From: DMER64 sp041654355
GTDB taxonomy: Bacteria > Bacteroidota > Bacteroidia > Bacteroidales > UBA932
NCBI GenBank assembly: GCA_041654355.1
Contig: JBAZDQ010000005.1
Span: forward strand, 1-64,000
DNA: 64,000 nt
Reading direction: 5' to 3'
Shown: piece after piece, positions 1-7,576 of the stretch
Layout: every line of letters begins with the position of its first letter
Position numbering within the stretch: position 1 is the first letter of the stretch
The notes under the pieces: model-generated
What the model was told of the DNA's origin: nothing
Database searches by the model: none
Seen by the model: the letters and a program-made list of their open reading frames with translations, nothing else
Translations under genes and position numbers: made by a program

Positions 1-139
1 CACTCTTAGCTCGTCCCGTTACGCTCATTCTTTTCTTCTCAGAAATTAACGTTCTGCTCTTGTACTTTTTGTTGTTGTACTTGTTCTTCCAATCTGTCAA
101 TGAACTTCTTTTTTGTACCCTCTCTCGTGAAAGGGGATG
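1..139 (-). other. probable rRNA operon leader, upstream of a 16S gene outside the window
   Basis: Read on the minus strand, the stretch has no credible open frame and contains GTTCATTGACA (plus positions 95-105) followed by GATTGG. This resembles the boxA-like antitermination element that precedes 16S rRNA and sits in the 16S-23S spacer of many Bacteroidetes. It lies directly downstream of a strong promoter at 140-172. The 16S start (a GAGTTTGATC-type sequence) is not reached, so the assignment rests on the boxA-like element and position only. Confidence 0.5.
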
Positions 140-172
140 CAAAGATAAGGGTTTTATTTTTTCTAAACCAAA
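140..172 (-). promoter_or_regulatory. Bacteroidetes-type promoter for the putative rRNA leader
   Basis: On the minus strand there is TTTG (169-172), a 21-base spacer, then TATCTTTG (140-147). This matches the -33 TTTG / -7 TAnnTTTG consensus of the Bacteroidetes primary sigma factor. It fires leftwards, away from the glycosyltransferase at 299. Confidence 0.6.
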
Positions 173-188
173 TATTTTTGAAAAAAAG

Positions 189-221
189 GACTAATACTTG
201 CAGTGAAAAATTGTATTAGTC
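189..221. repeat. 9-bp perfect inverted repeat between divergent units
   Basis: GACTAATAC at 189-197 is exactly complementary to GTATTAGTC at 213-221, with a 15-base AT-rich loop. It sits between the leftward rRNA-type promoter and the rightward glycosyltransferase. There is no T-run, so a terminator role is not obvious; an operator or a 5' leader hairpin is possible. Confidence 0.5.
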
Positions 222-259
222 ACATTATCAACTACTAAAATTTAAACAAAAATTATGCC

Positions 260-267
260 TATATTTG
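260..267 (+). promoter_or_regulatory. -7 box for the glycosyltransferase-pyrC unit
   Basis: TATATTTG matches the TAnnTTTG -7 consensus 31 bases before the start codon at 299. No TTTG is seen at the ideal distance upstream, so the match is partial. Confidence 0.45.
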
Positions 268-298
268 AGGCACATTATTACTGTTCATTTTCCCGTAT

Positions 299-1027
299 AT
301 GCAAGAAAAAATCCTGGTTATTATTCCTACCTATAATGAAAAGGAAAATGCGGAAAAAATCATCCGCAAGGTCTTTTCTCTAGAGGGAACGTTCCACATT
401 TTGGTAGTTGACGACGGATCACCTGACGGAACCGCGGATATCGTACGTTCCCTCATGCCTGCATTTCCCGAACGTTTGCATATGTTGGAACGAAAAGGCA
501 AACTGGGCCTGGGAACGGCCTATATGGAGGGTTTCCGCTGGGGCCTGGAAAAAGAGTATACGTACCTCATAGAAATGGATGCTGACTTTTCGCACAATCC
601 CGAAGACCTGCCAAAACTGGTTCAGGCTTGCCGTGACGGTGCCCGGGTAGCCATAGGGTCTCGTTACAGCAAAGGGATAAGTGTGATCAATTGGCCAATA
701 GGACGTGTTATTATGTCCTGGTTTGCTTCTGCATTTGTCCGCAGGGTTCTGAATATGCGCATATACGACTGTACCGCAGGTTTTATCTGTTACCACAGGG
801 AAGTATTGGAGAACATAGACCCCCGGTGGATCCGCATGAAAGGATACGGATTCCAGATATCCATGAAATATTTTGCTTACAAACTCGGGTATAAAATTGT
901 TGAAGTTCCCATTATATTCGTAGACAGAACAGAAGGCATTTCCAAGATGAGCAGTGGCATTTTTGGTGAAGCTTTCTGGGGTGTTATCAAACTGCGTTTT
1001 ACCGGGATCCGGAAAAAAGTGAAATAA
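299..1027 (+). CDS. polyprenol/dolichol-phosphate mannosyltransferase-like glycosyltransferase (GT2)
   Basis: Predicted to transfer a hexose from a nucleotide sugar to a polyprenyl-phosphate carrier on the cytoplasmic face of the membrane, as in dolichol-phosphate mannose synthases. The 242 aa show the GT2 fold from residue 5 (IPTYNE), the nucleotide-binding DDGSPDGT at 38-45, and the metal-binding DAD at 94-96. There is no C-terminal membrane domain, so it resembles the short soluble DPM1 form. The stop codon overlaps the pyrC start by one base, giving tight coupling. The sugar and acceptor cannot be told from sequence; O-mannosylation of envelope proteins is a possible use in this phylum. 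Confidence 0.85.
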   Translation: MQEKILVIIPTYNEKENAEKIIRKVFSLEGTFHILVVDDGSPDGTADIVRSLMPAFPERLHMLERKGKLGLGTAYMEGFRWGLEKEYTYLIEMDADFSHNPEDLPKLVQACRDGARVAIGSRYSKGISVINWPIGRVIMSWFASAFVRRVLNMRIYDCTAGFICYHREVLENIDPRWIRMKGYGFQISMKYFAYKLGYKIVEVPIIFVDRTEGISKMSSGIFGEAFWGVIKLRFTGIRKKVK

Positions 1028-2370
1028 TGCAAACGATCATTCGGAATGCTCTTATTGTAAACGAAGGGGATGCCTTTGAAGGGTGCCTGGTCATTGACGG
1101 CCAACGCATTAATAAAGTATTTCGGGGCAAAGGATCAGAAAAGGAAGCAAAAAGGTATTCCGGGGTCAATCATACAGATATTGACGCTTCCGGGATGATA
1201 CTGATCCCGGGGATCATTGACGACCAGGTGCATTTTCGTCAACCGGGACAGACCCACAAAGGCACCATGACACGGGAAAGCCGTGCTGCTTTACTGGGAG
1301 GGGTTACATCTGTGATGGACATGCCCAACAACATCCCGCCGGTTATCACTGCAGAAGCACTGAATGAGAAATACCTGGTGGGAGCCGCCAATATGTTTGT
1401 TAATTACGGGTTTTATATGGGGTCCTCCAACAACAATATGGAAGAGGCCCTTGCCCAAAAAGAACATAGTTGCGGTCTGAAAATCTTTATGGGCTCGTCA
1501 ACAGGGAATATGCTGGTAGATAACCCGGTTGCACTGGAAACTTTTTTTCGTCAGTACCCCGGGGTGATAGCAACCCATTGTGAGGAAGAATCCATTATCC
1601 TGCAGAACCTGGAAAAAGCAATATCCCGTTTTGGAGATGATATCCCCATCATACTGCACAATACAATCAGAAGCCGGGAAGCATGTATTGCGTCTACACG
1701 GAAAGCCCTGGAACTTGCGCTTAAATACAACACCCGCTTACATATCCTGCACATAACCACGAAAGAAGAAATTGATTTGATCCGGAAAGCACGGCGTATC
1801 AATCCCCTCATCAGCTGTGAAGCGGCCTTGCCTCATCTCTTGTACACACAGGCAGATTACGTCCGTTACGGAACACAGATCAAATGCAATCCTTCCATTA
1901 AAACGGCACAAGACCGGGATGCGATCCTGGAAGCCCTGGAGATCGGAGACATACAGACGGTAGGATCCGACCATGCCCCACATACCTGGGAAGAAAAACA
2001 AAATCCATACACACAGGCTCCTTCAGGAATCCCGTTGATCCAGCATTTCTGTCAGATCCTGATGGAACAGGTGCAACACAACACACTTTCTGTCACTTCC
2101 CTGGCAGATGCCTGTTGTCACCGTCCTGCCCAAATATTCAACGTAAAGGACAGAGGCTATATCCGGGAAGGATACTATGCAGATCTGGTGTTGATCAACC
2201 CTGATAAAGAACAGCGGGTCACAAAATCACAACTGGAATATGCTTGCCGCTGGAGCCCGCTGGAAGGGACCACATTCTCTTCAAGTATTTCCCACGTATT
2301 TGTTAACGGAACACTGGCCGCAGAAAATGGCCAGATCATTCAAAAACCACCTGTTTTTCCCATTTCGTAA
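1027..2370 (+). CDS. pyrC: dihydroorotase
   Basis: Cyclises carbamoyl-aspartate to dihydroorotate in pyrimidine synthesis. The 447 aa fit class I dihydroorotases. Visible active-site features are the metal-site segment DDQVHFRQPG around residues 65-74, the likely carbamylated Lys152 (GLKIF), His184 (ATHCEE), His242 (LHIT) and Asp315 in GSDHAPHT. The usual HxH metal motif reads QxH (Gln67, His69), a substitution I recall from Bacteroidetes homologues. The ATG overlaps the previous stop by one base. An allantoinase or other cyclic amidohydrolase is the main alternative but is less likely. Confidence 0.88.
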   Translation: MQTIIRNALIVNEGDAFEGCLVIDGQRINKVFRGKGSEKEAKRYSGVNHTDIDASGMILIPGIIDDQVHFRQPGQTHKGTMTRESRAALLGGVTSVMDMPNNIPPVITAEALNEKYLVGAANMFVNYGFYMGSSNNNMEEALAQKEHSCGLKIFMGSSTGNMLVDNPVALETFFRQYPGVIATHCEEESIILQNLEKAISRFGDDIPIILHNTIRSREACIASTRKALELALKYNTRLHILHITTKEEIDLIRKARRINPLISCEAALPHLLYTQADYVRYGTQIKCNPSIKTAQDRDAILEALEIGDIQTVGSDHAPHTWEEKQNPYTQAPSGIPLIQHFCQILMEQVQHNTLSVTSLADACCHRPAQIFNVKDRGYIREGYYADLVLINPDKEQRVTKSQLEYACRWSPLEGTTFSSSISHVFVNGTLAAENGQIIQKPPVFPIS

Positions 2371-2373
2371 CTT

Positions 2374-3303
2374 ATGACCAGACAACGCATCCGGGCATAT
2401 ATTTTTATATGTACTACCGTTTTTCTTTGGGGGATCTCATTTTTCTGGACCAACAAATTGCTTGTATACCACGTTCCCGTATTTTTCATGATCTTTACCA
2501 GGATATCTCTGGCTGCTTTGATCTTGTTTGTTTTTGGCAGGATCACGGGAGTCATCCAACGCATTAAAAATAAAAAAGATGTATTATGGTTCATGGCCCT
2601 GGCCTTGATGGAACCTTTTTTCTACTTTACCGGGGAAGCTTACGGGGTGAAACTCACGGCAAGTCCAAACCTGAGCTCAGTAATTGTTTCCAGTATTCCT
2701 ATCTTCGGACTGATTGCAGGGATCACTTTTTACAGGGAAAAAGTAACACCTCGCAACATAATAGGTATTATCCTTACACTCCCCGGGCTGATGATGGTAG
2801 TTCTGGGAAAATGGGGATTCCACCTGGGAACGCCCGCCGGTCTGCCGGGTACCAACATGACTGCAGGGATACTTTTTTTGTTTATGGCTGTTTTTTCAGC
2901 TGTGGGACACACCGTGATCCTGAAAAGAATTACCATGTCTTACAACGCTTATACCGTGACTTTTTACCAACATGCCCTGGGAGCCGTGTATTTCCTGGTA
3001 CCGGTTCTGTTTTTTGACCTGAAACGCACCGATGTATCCATCTTCCTTACCGACTGGAATTTTTGGTATCCCATCATCATGTTGTCCGTTTTATGCTCCA
3101 GTTTTGCGTTCCTGCTCTTTACCACTGCCATTAAGGAATTGGGGGTAACACGAACCAACACCTTTGCAGCGATCATCCCTATTGTTACAGCCGCAGCCGG
3201 ATTCATTCTTGGAATTGAATCATTGAACGGGATACAGGTAGCCGGCATCTTTGTTGTAGTAACTGGAGTGATCCTTTCTCAGTTGCGTTCCAGACGTAAT
3301 TGA
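2374..3303 (+). CDS. EamA/DMT-superfamily transporter
   Basis: An inner-membrane exporter of the drug/metabolite transporter superfamily. The 309 aa contain about ten hydrophobic helices arranged as two EamA halves, beginning with a FLWGISFFWTNK segment near residue 14 and ending with a basic RSRRN tail. The substrate is not predictable. It starts 3 bases after pyrC, so the three plus-strand genes from 299 probably form one transcript. The 3' end overlaps the convergent tex gene by 25 bases. Confidence 0.85.
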   Translation: MTRQRIRAYIFICTTVFLWGISFFWTNKLLVYHVPVFFMIFTRISLAALILFVFGRITGVIQRIKNKKDVLWFMALALMEPFFYFTGEAYGVKLTASPNLSSVIVSSIPIFGLIAGITFYREKVTPRNIIGIILTLPGLMMVVLGKWGFHLGTPAGLPGTNMTAGILFLFMAVFSAVGHTVILKRITMSYNAYTVTFYQHALGAVYFLVPVLFFDLKRTDVSIFLTDWNFWYPIIMLSVLCSSFAFLLFTTAIKELGVTRTNTFAAIIPIVTAAAGFILGIESLNGIQVAGIFVVVTGVILSQLRSRRN

Positions 3304-5432
3304 ATCCTGTTCCTTTCAGTATCCACTTTCAGAACCTTCACCATCACATGCTGATGCAATTTTACCACATCAAGCGGGTTTTTTACATACCTCTCTCCCA
3401 TCTGTGACACATGGATCAAACCGTCCTGTTTTATGCCGATGTTAACGAAAGCTCCGAAGTTGGTCACGTTGCTGACGATCCCGGGGAGCACCATGCCCTC
3501 CTTCAGGTCTTCGATACCCGAGACAGACTCGTCGAACTCCCACACCTTGATCAGCGGTCTGGGATCCCTCCCAGGCTTGTCCAACTCGGCCATAATATCC
3601 TTTAAAGTGGGCATTCCCACTGCTGTGGATATGTATTTGGAAAGATCGGTTTTTTTGCGAAGCTCTTCCGAGGCTACCAGTTCTTCCACTGTCACGCCCA
3701 GATCGGCCGCCATCCGTTTGACCAGGTGATAGCTTTCCGGATGCACCCCGGTGTTGTCCAAAATATCTGTTCCGTCGGGAATGCGCAAAAACCCGGCACA
3801 TTGTTCAAAAGCCTTTTCTCCCAGCCATTTTACCTGTGTCAGTTGCTCACGGCTTGAAAAAGGGCCGTTTTCCTGCCTGTATTCCACGATGCTCCCGGCC
3901 AGGCGAGGCCCCAGTCCCGAGACATAGGTAAGCAATTGACGGCTTGCGGTATTCAGATTGACACCCACATGATTGACACAAAATTCAACGGTACGGTCCA
4001 GACTTTCTTTCAGAAGTGCCTGGTTGACATCGTGCTGGTATTGTCCCACTCCCAGGGATTTGGGATCAATCTTTACCAGCTCGGCCAGCGGGTCCATGAG
4101 CCTTCGACCAATGGAAACGGCACCCCTTACCGTAACATCGTAATCAGGAAACTCTTCCCTGCCTGCCTGGGAAGCGGAGTAAACACTGGCTCCGTCTTCA
4201 TTTACCGAGAACACCTGAACTTTGTGCGGAAAGGCGATCTTTTTCAGGAATTGCTCCGTTTCCCTTCCGGCCGTTCCGTTCCCGGTGGCAATTACTTCGG
4301 TCTTATATGCCTCGACCATATGCAATAGTTTGCGCATGGCCGTACTCCGCTCATTTTGTGGCGGATGCGGGTATATCGTATCGTTATGGAGCAGGTCTCC
4401 CTGTGCCGAGAGGCAAACCACTTTGCACCCCGTACGGAAGCCCGGATCGATGGCCAGTACTCTTTTTTGTCCCAGCGGCGGAGCGAGCAACAGCTGTTTC
4501 AGATTTTCCGAGAAGACCCTGACCGATTCCTGATCGGCTTTTTCTTTGTATATATTGAGCACCTCATTTTCAATGGAAGGATGGATCAGCCTGCGGTAAG
4601 CATCGGCCAGTGCTTCCTTCATGTTCCAAAGGCTGCCGGCTTCTGCGGAAGGAAAAAGCCCCGTTGATCTGCCTGCCAGGAATACCTTCTCCATTTCCTC
4701 GGGCACGGTGTCCGGATGCGGCTTCAAAGACAGCGACACGATCCCTTCCTTATGTGCCCTGAGCAAAGCCAGGAGCCTGTGGGGAGCCATGGCCCTTAGC
4801 GGTTCGTCGTAATCAAAGTAGTTGCTGTATTTGAACCCTTCTTCTTCTTTGCCTTTCTGAACTTTGGAGGTAAGCAATCCTTTCTGAACATAGGTATTGC
4901 GGATCCGGTCCCGGAGCAATGCGTTCTCACTGACCGTCTCGGCAATAATGTCGCGTGCCCCGGACAGGGCTTCTTCGGCCGTTTTCACCCCTTCTTTTAC
5001 AAATCCGCAGGCCAGTTCCAGGCAGTCCTGCTTATCCAGGCGCATGATGGCATCTGCCAGGGGTTCCAACCCTTTTGCCCGGGCTACGGAAGCCTTGGTT
5101 TTCCGTTTAGGACGGTAAGGCAGGTAAAGGTCCTCAAGACGGTTCATCTGCCAGCAATCCTCAATTTCCTTTTTGAGTTCAGGTGTGAGTTTATCCTGTT
5201 CATCTATGGACCTGAGAATGGCTGCTCTCCGTTTTTCCAGCTCACTGTAATTGTTCCACAGAGTTTTCACGGCAGCCAGTTGCACCTCGTCCAACGATCC
5301 GGTGGCCTCTTTGCGGTAACGGCTCACAAAAGGGATGGTGGCTCCGTCCTCCATAAGGGTTACGGCATGTTCCGCCTGCCATTCCCTGATGTGCAGTTCG
5401 CTGGCTATGAGTTCTATGTGCTTTTTATTCAT
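3279..5432 (-). CDS. tex: Tex-family RNA-binding transcription accessory protein
   Basis: Tex proteins bind nucleic acid and act in transcription and RNA turnover in the cytoplasm. From the start at 5432 the protein is 717 aa, normal for the family: N-terminal helical Tex domain, a YqgF/RNase-H-like core (RVLAIDPGFRTGCK), tandem helix-hairpin-helix segments (LLTYVSGLGPRLA), and a C-terminal S1 domain (GIVSNVTNFGAFVNIG). The frame stays open up to 5549, but the family begins near MNKKHIELIA, so the 5432 ATG is chosen; it overlaps the ClC stop by 8 bases. Its 3' end overlaps the convergent EamA gene. Confidence 0.93.
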   Translation of the reverse strand: MNKKHIELIASELHIREWQAEHAVTLMEDGATIPFVSRYRKEATGSLDEVQLAAVKTLWNNYSELEKRRAAILRSIDEQDKLTPELKKEIEDCWQMNRLEDLYLPYRPKRKTKASVARAKGLEPLADAIMRLDKQDCLELACGFVKEGVKTAEEALSGARDIIAETVSENALLRDRIRNTYVQKGLLTSKVQKGKEEEGFKYSNYFDYDEPLRAMAPHRLLALLRAHKEGIVSLSLKPHPDTVPEEMEKVFLAGRSTGLFPSAEAGSLWNMKEALADAYRRLIHPSIENEVLNIYKEKADQESVRVFSENLKQLLLAPPLGQKRVLAIDPGFRTGCKVVCLSAQGDLLHNDTIYPHPPQNERSTAMRKLLHMVEAYKTEVIATGNGTAGRETEQFLKKIAFPHKVQVFSVNEDGASVYSASQAGREEFPDYDVTVRGAVSIGRRLMDPLAELVKIDPKSLGVGQYQHDVNQALLKESLDRTVEFCVNHVGVNLNTASRQLLTYVSGLGPRLAGSIVEYRQENGPFSSREQLTQVKWLGEKAFEQCAGFLRIPDGTDILDNTGVHPESYHLVKRMAADLGVTVEELVASEELRKKTDLSKYISTAVGMPTLKDIMAELDKPGRDPRPLIKVWEFDESVSGIEDLKEGMVLPGIVSNVTNFGAFVNIGIKQDGLIHVSQMGERYVKNPLDVVKLHQHVMVKVLKVDTERNRIQLRLERN

Positions 5433-7182
5433 GAGACACCTGTGATAATTGTTCGCGGTATGCAGAGAATATCCTTGATTTTGAAACAAAACCCAGGTAA
5501 TGGTAGCCCTGGTCCAGTACCGGCAGATTCCAGGCACCGGAACGTTCAAATTTTTTCATCACGCTTTCCATCCGTTCGTCAATATAAACATAATCCAAAG
5601 GACGGTGCATGAGTTCGTATACAAATACGCTTTTGTACAATTCTTTACGGAACATAATGGAACGGATGTCATCCAGAGTCACTATGCCCTGCAGGCGGTT
5701 TTCTTTGTCCAGCACCGGGAAAATGTTTCTCTTGCTCTTTTCCACCACATCCACCAGGTGTTCCAGTGGGTCGTGTGTATTGACATACAAGAAATCCGAC
5801 TCAATGACTTCGGATGTTTTCATTAGTGTCAGAACTGCCTGATCGCTGTCGTGAGTCAGTAACTTTCCGGCCTGGGCCAGCCGTTTGGTATAAATGGAGT
5901 ATGGTTCAAAGTTTCGCACCGTAACATAAGAACAAACAGAGGTAATGATCAGCGGCATGAGCAATTCGTACCCTCCGGTGATCTCGGCAATCAGAAATAT
6001 GGCGGTCATGGGAGCCTGCATTACTCCGGCCATCAGTCCGGCCATCCCTACCAGGGCAAAGTTTGACTCGGGCAGGAGCGAAACCCCTGCCAGGTTGATA
6101 AACCGGGAAATCACAAACCCCAAAACCCCTCCCATGAAAAGCGTGGGGCCGAAAGTTCCTCCGACGCCGCCTCCGGCATTGGTAAAGGACATGGCAAAAA
6201 CCTTAAGCAGCAACACTGCAGTAAAGAAAATGGGGATGAACCATACGTTCCCGCTTAAAGAACCGTATATCATACTGCCGACAGCCCCTTCCACGTTGTT
6301 GTTCAAGAGTGATATGAGCGAACCGTATCCTTCTCCGTACAAAGGGGGAAACAACAAAATAACCGTTCCCAGGGCCAGCGCCGATACAGCCCAGCGGATA
6401 TAAACATTGTTTATCTTTTTTATTCGCCCTTCCATCATGAGCGTAGTCCGGGTAAAGAACAAACTGACAAATCCGCATACCACACCCAAAAGCAGGTAAT
6501 AGGGAATGTTTGACAAGAGGAAAGGATCTATGGAACTCACATAACTCACTCCGCCTCCCATGATTAGAGAAGCAACGGCAGTCGCTGTTATAGAGGCCGT
6601 TAACAATGGAATGATAGACCCCATGGTTAGATTGAAAAGCAGTACTTCAAAACAAAACAGGACACCGGCCAGGGGCGCCTTGAAGATCCCGGAAATGGCG
6701 GCAGCGGCCCCGCAACAGACCAACAGCGTGATACTCCGGTAATTCAAACCGAATCTTCGCCCAATATTGGATCCGATGGCAGCCCCGGTGTATACAATAG
6801 GGGCTTCAGCACCTACCGATCCGCCAAAACCTATGGTTACGGCACTGGAAACAACAGATGAATAGCAATTGTGGGGCTTTATTCTGGATTTATTTCCGGA
6901 AATGGATTCCAGCACCCGGGTTACCCCGTGGGATATGTTATCCTTTACCAGAAATCGGACAAAGAGCAGGGAAAGCAACATACCGGCCCCGGGTAAAAGA
7001 AAATAGGTGAGGCTTTCTGCTTGCAGACTTCCATGTGTGGTAAAAAGTTCTTTGATAAATTCAATGGACAATTTAAGCAATACGGCAGCCAGTCCGCTGA
7101 TCAAACCTATAATCAGGGCCAACACCAACAGAAGTGTGGATTCGGGTAATTGCTTAATCCTGATCCAGATCGTCTTCAGCAT
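5425..7182 (-). CDS. ClC-type chloride channel/antiporter with C-terminal CBS pair
   Basis: A voltage-gated-chloride-channel family membrane protein that moves Cl- or exchanges it for H+. About 585 aa from the chosen start: some 400 aa of hydrophobic ClC core with the gating-glutamate segment GGSVGAEAP and the LVGMAGLMAGVMQAPMTA segment, then about 150 aa with two CBS domains (FLYVNTHDPLEHLV and ELMHRPLDYVYIDE) that usually bind adenine nucleotides. The gate motif reads GAEAP rather than the classical GREGP, so channel versus exchanger is uncertain. An ATG at 7200 or upstream extension to 7302 is possible, but the core begins just after 7182. Confidence 0.88.
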   Translation of the reverse strand: MLKTIWIRIKQLPESTLLLVLALIIGLISGLAAVLLKLSIEFIKELFTTHGSLQAESLTYFLLPGAGMLLSLLFVRFLVKDNISHGVTRVLESISGNKSRIKPHNCYSSVVSSAVTIGFGGSVGAEAPIVYTGAAIGSNIGRRFGLNYRSITLLVCCGAAAAISGIFKAPLAGVLFCFEVLLFNLTMGSIIPLLTASITATAVASLIMGGGVSYVSSIDPFLLSNIPYYLLLGVVCGFVSLFFTRTTLMMEGRIKKINNVYIRWAVSALALGTVILLFPPLYGEGYGSLISLLNNNVEGAVGSMIYGSLSGNVWFIPIFFTAVLLLKVFAMSFTNAGGGVGGTFGPTLFMGGVLGFVISRFINLAGVSLLPESNFALVGMAGLMAGVMQAPMTAIFLIAEITGGYELLMPLIITSVCSYVTVRNFEPYSIYTKRLAQAGKLLTHDSDQAVLTLMKTSEVIESDFLYVNTHDPLEHLVDVVEKSKRNIFPVLDKENRLQGIVTLDDIRSIMFRKELYKSVFVYELMHRPLDYVYIDERMESVMKKFERSGAWNLPVLDQGYHYLGFVSKSRIFSAYREQLSQVSHE

Positions 7183-7519
7183 CCGTAAAATTAGAATCAT
7201 CTGTGTCGGGGAAGTCGACACTGTCATCATCTCCCTGTACATCGTCTCCGGAACCGAAGATGTCTTTTTCAATTTCGTCGTAATCGTCAATCTTGACTTC
7301 AACCTTCACCAGGTAAATGGCTTCCGGTATTTCCAGCGTTACTGCATAAAAGAATGAACCGTCCGCTTTGTCAACTTTCATAATATCCTCCATGAAATCG
7401 GCATAACCCCTGGGATACTTCTCTTTCCAGATTTCCACAAGCTGGGGCGGCATGTTCGCATAGCCGATAACCAATCTTTTCTTGTTCTCAACAGGTTTTT
7501 GTGCCGGAGTCTTTTTCAT
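7154..7519 (-). CDS. small protein of unknown function with acidic tail
   Basis: I do not recognise a characterised function. From the ATG at 7519 it is 121 aa: a basic N-terminus (KKTPAQK), a folded-looking middle with PPQLVEIWKEKYPRGYADFMEDI and alternating hydrophobic strands (YAVTLEIPEAIYLVKVEVKI), and a last third very rich in Asp/Glu. The acidic tail suggests an intrinsically disordered, possibly protein- or metal-binding end. It precedes the ClC gene with a 29-base overlap, so the two are probably co-translated. The frame extends to 7549, but the 7519 start gives a more usual N-terminus. Confidence 0.7.
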   Translation of the reverse strand: MKKTPAQKPVENKKRLVIGYANMPPQLVEIWKEKYPRGYADFMEDIMKVDKADGSFFYAVTLEIPEAIYLVKVEVKIDDYDEIEKDIFGSGDDVQGDDDSVDFPDTDDSNFTDAEDDLDQD

Positions 7520-7576
7520 ACGATATAATAAAATCAGAATTTGCTGCAATTATACAATAATATTTTGAATTGCAAA

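Noticed and set aside
5433..5549. N-terminal extension of tex
   Set aside because: It runs into the upstream ClC coding region and has no family match; the protein starts normally at 5432.
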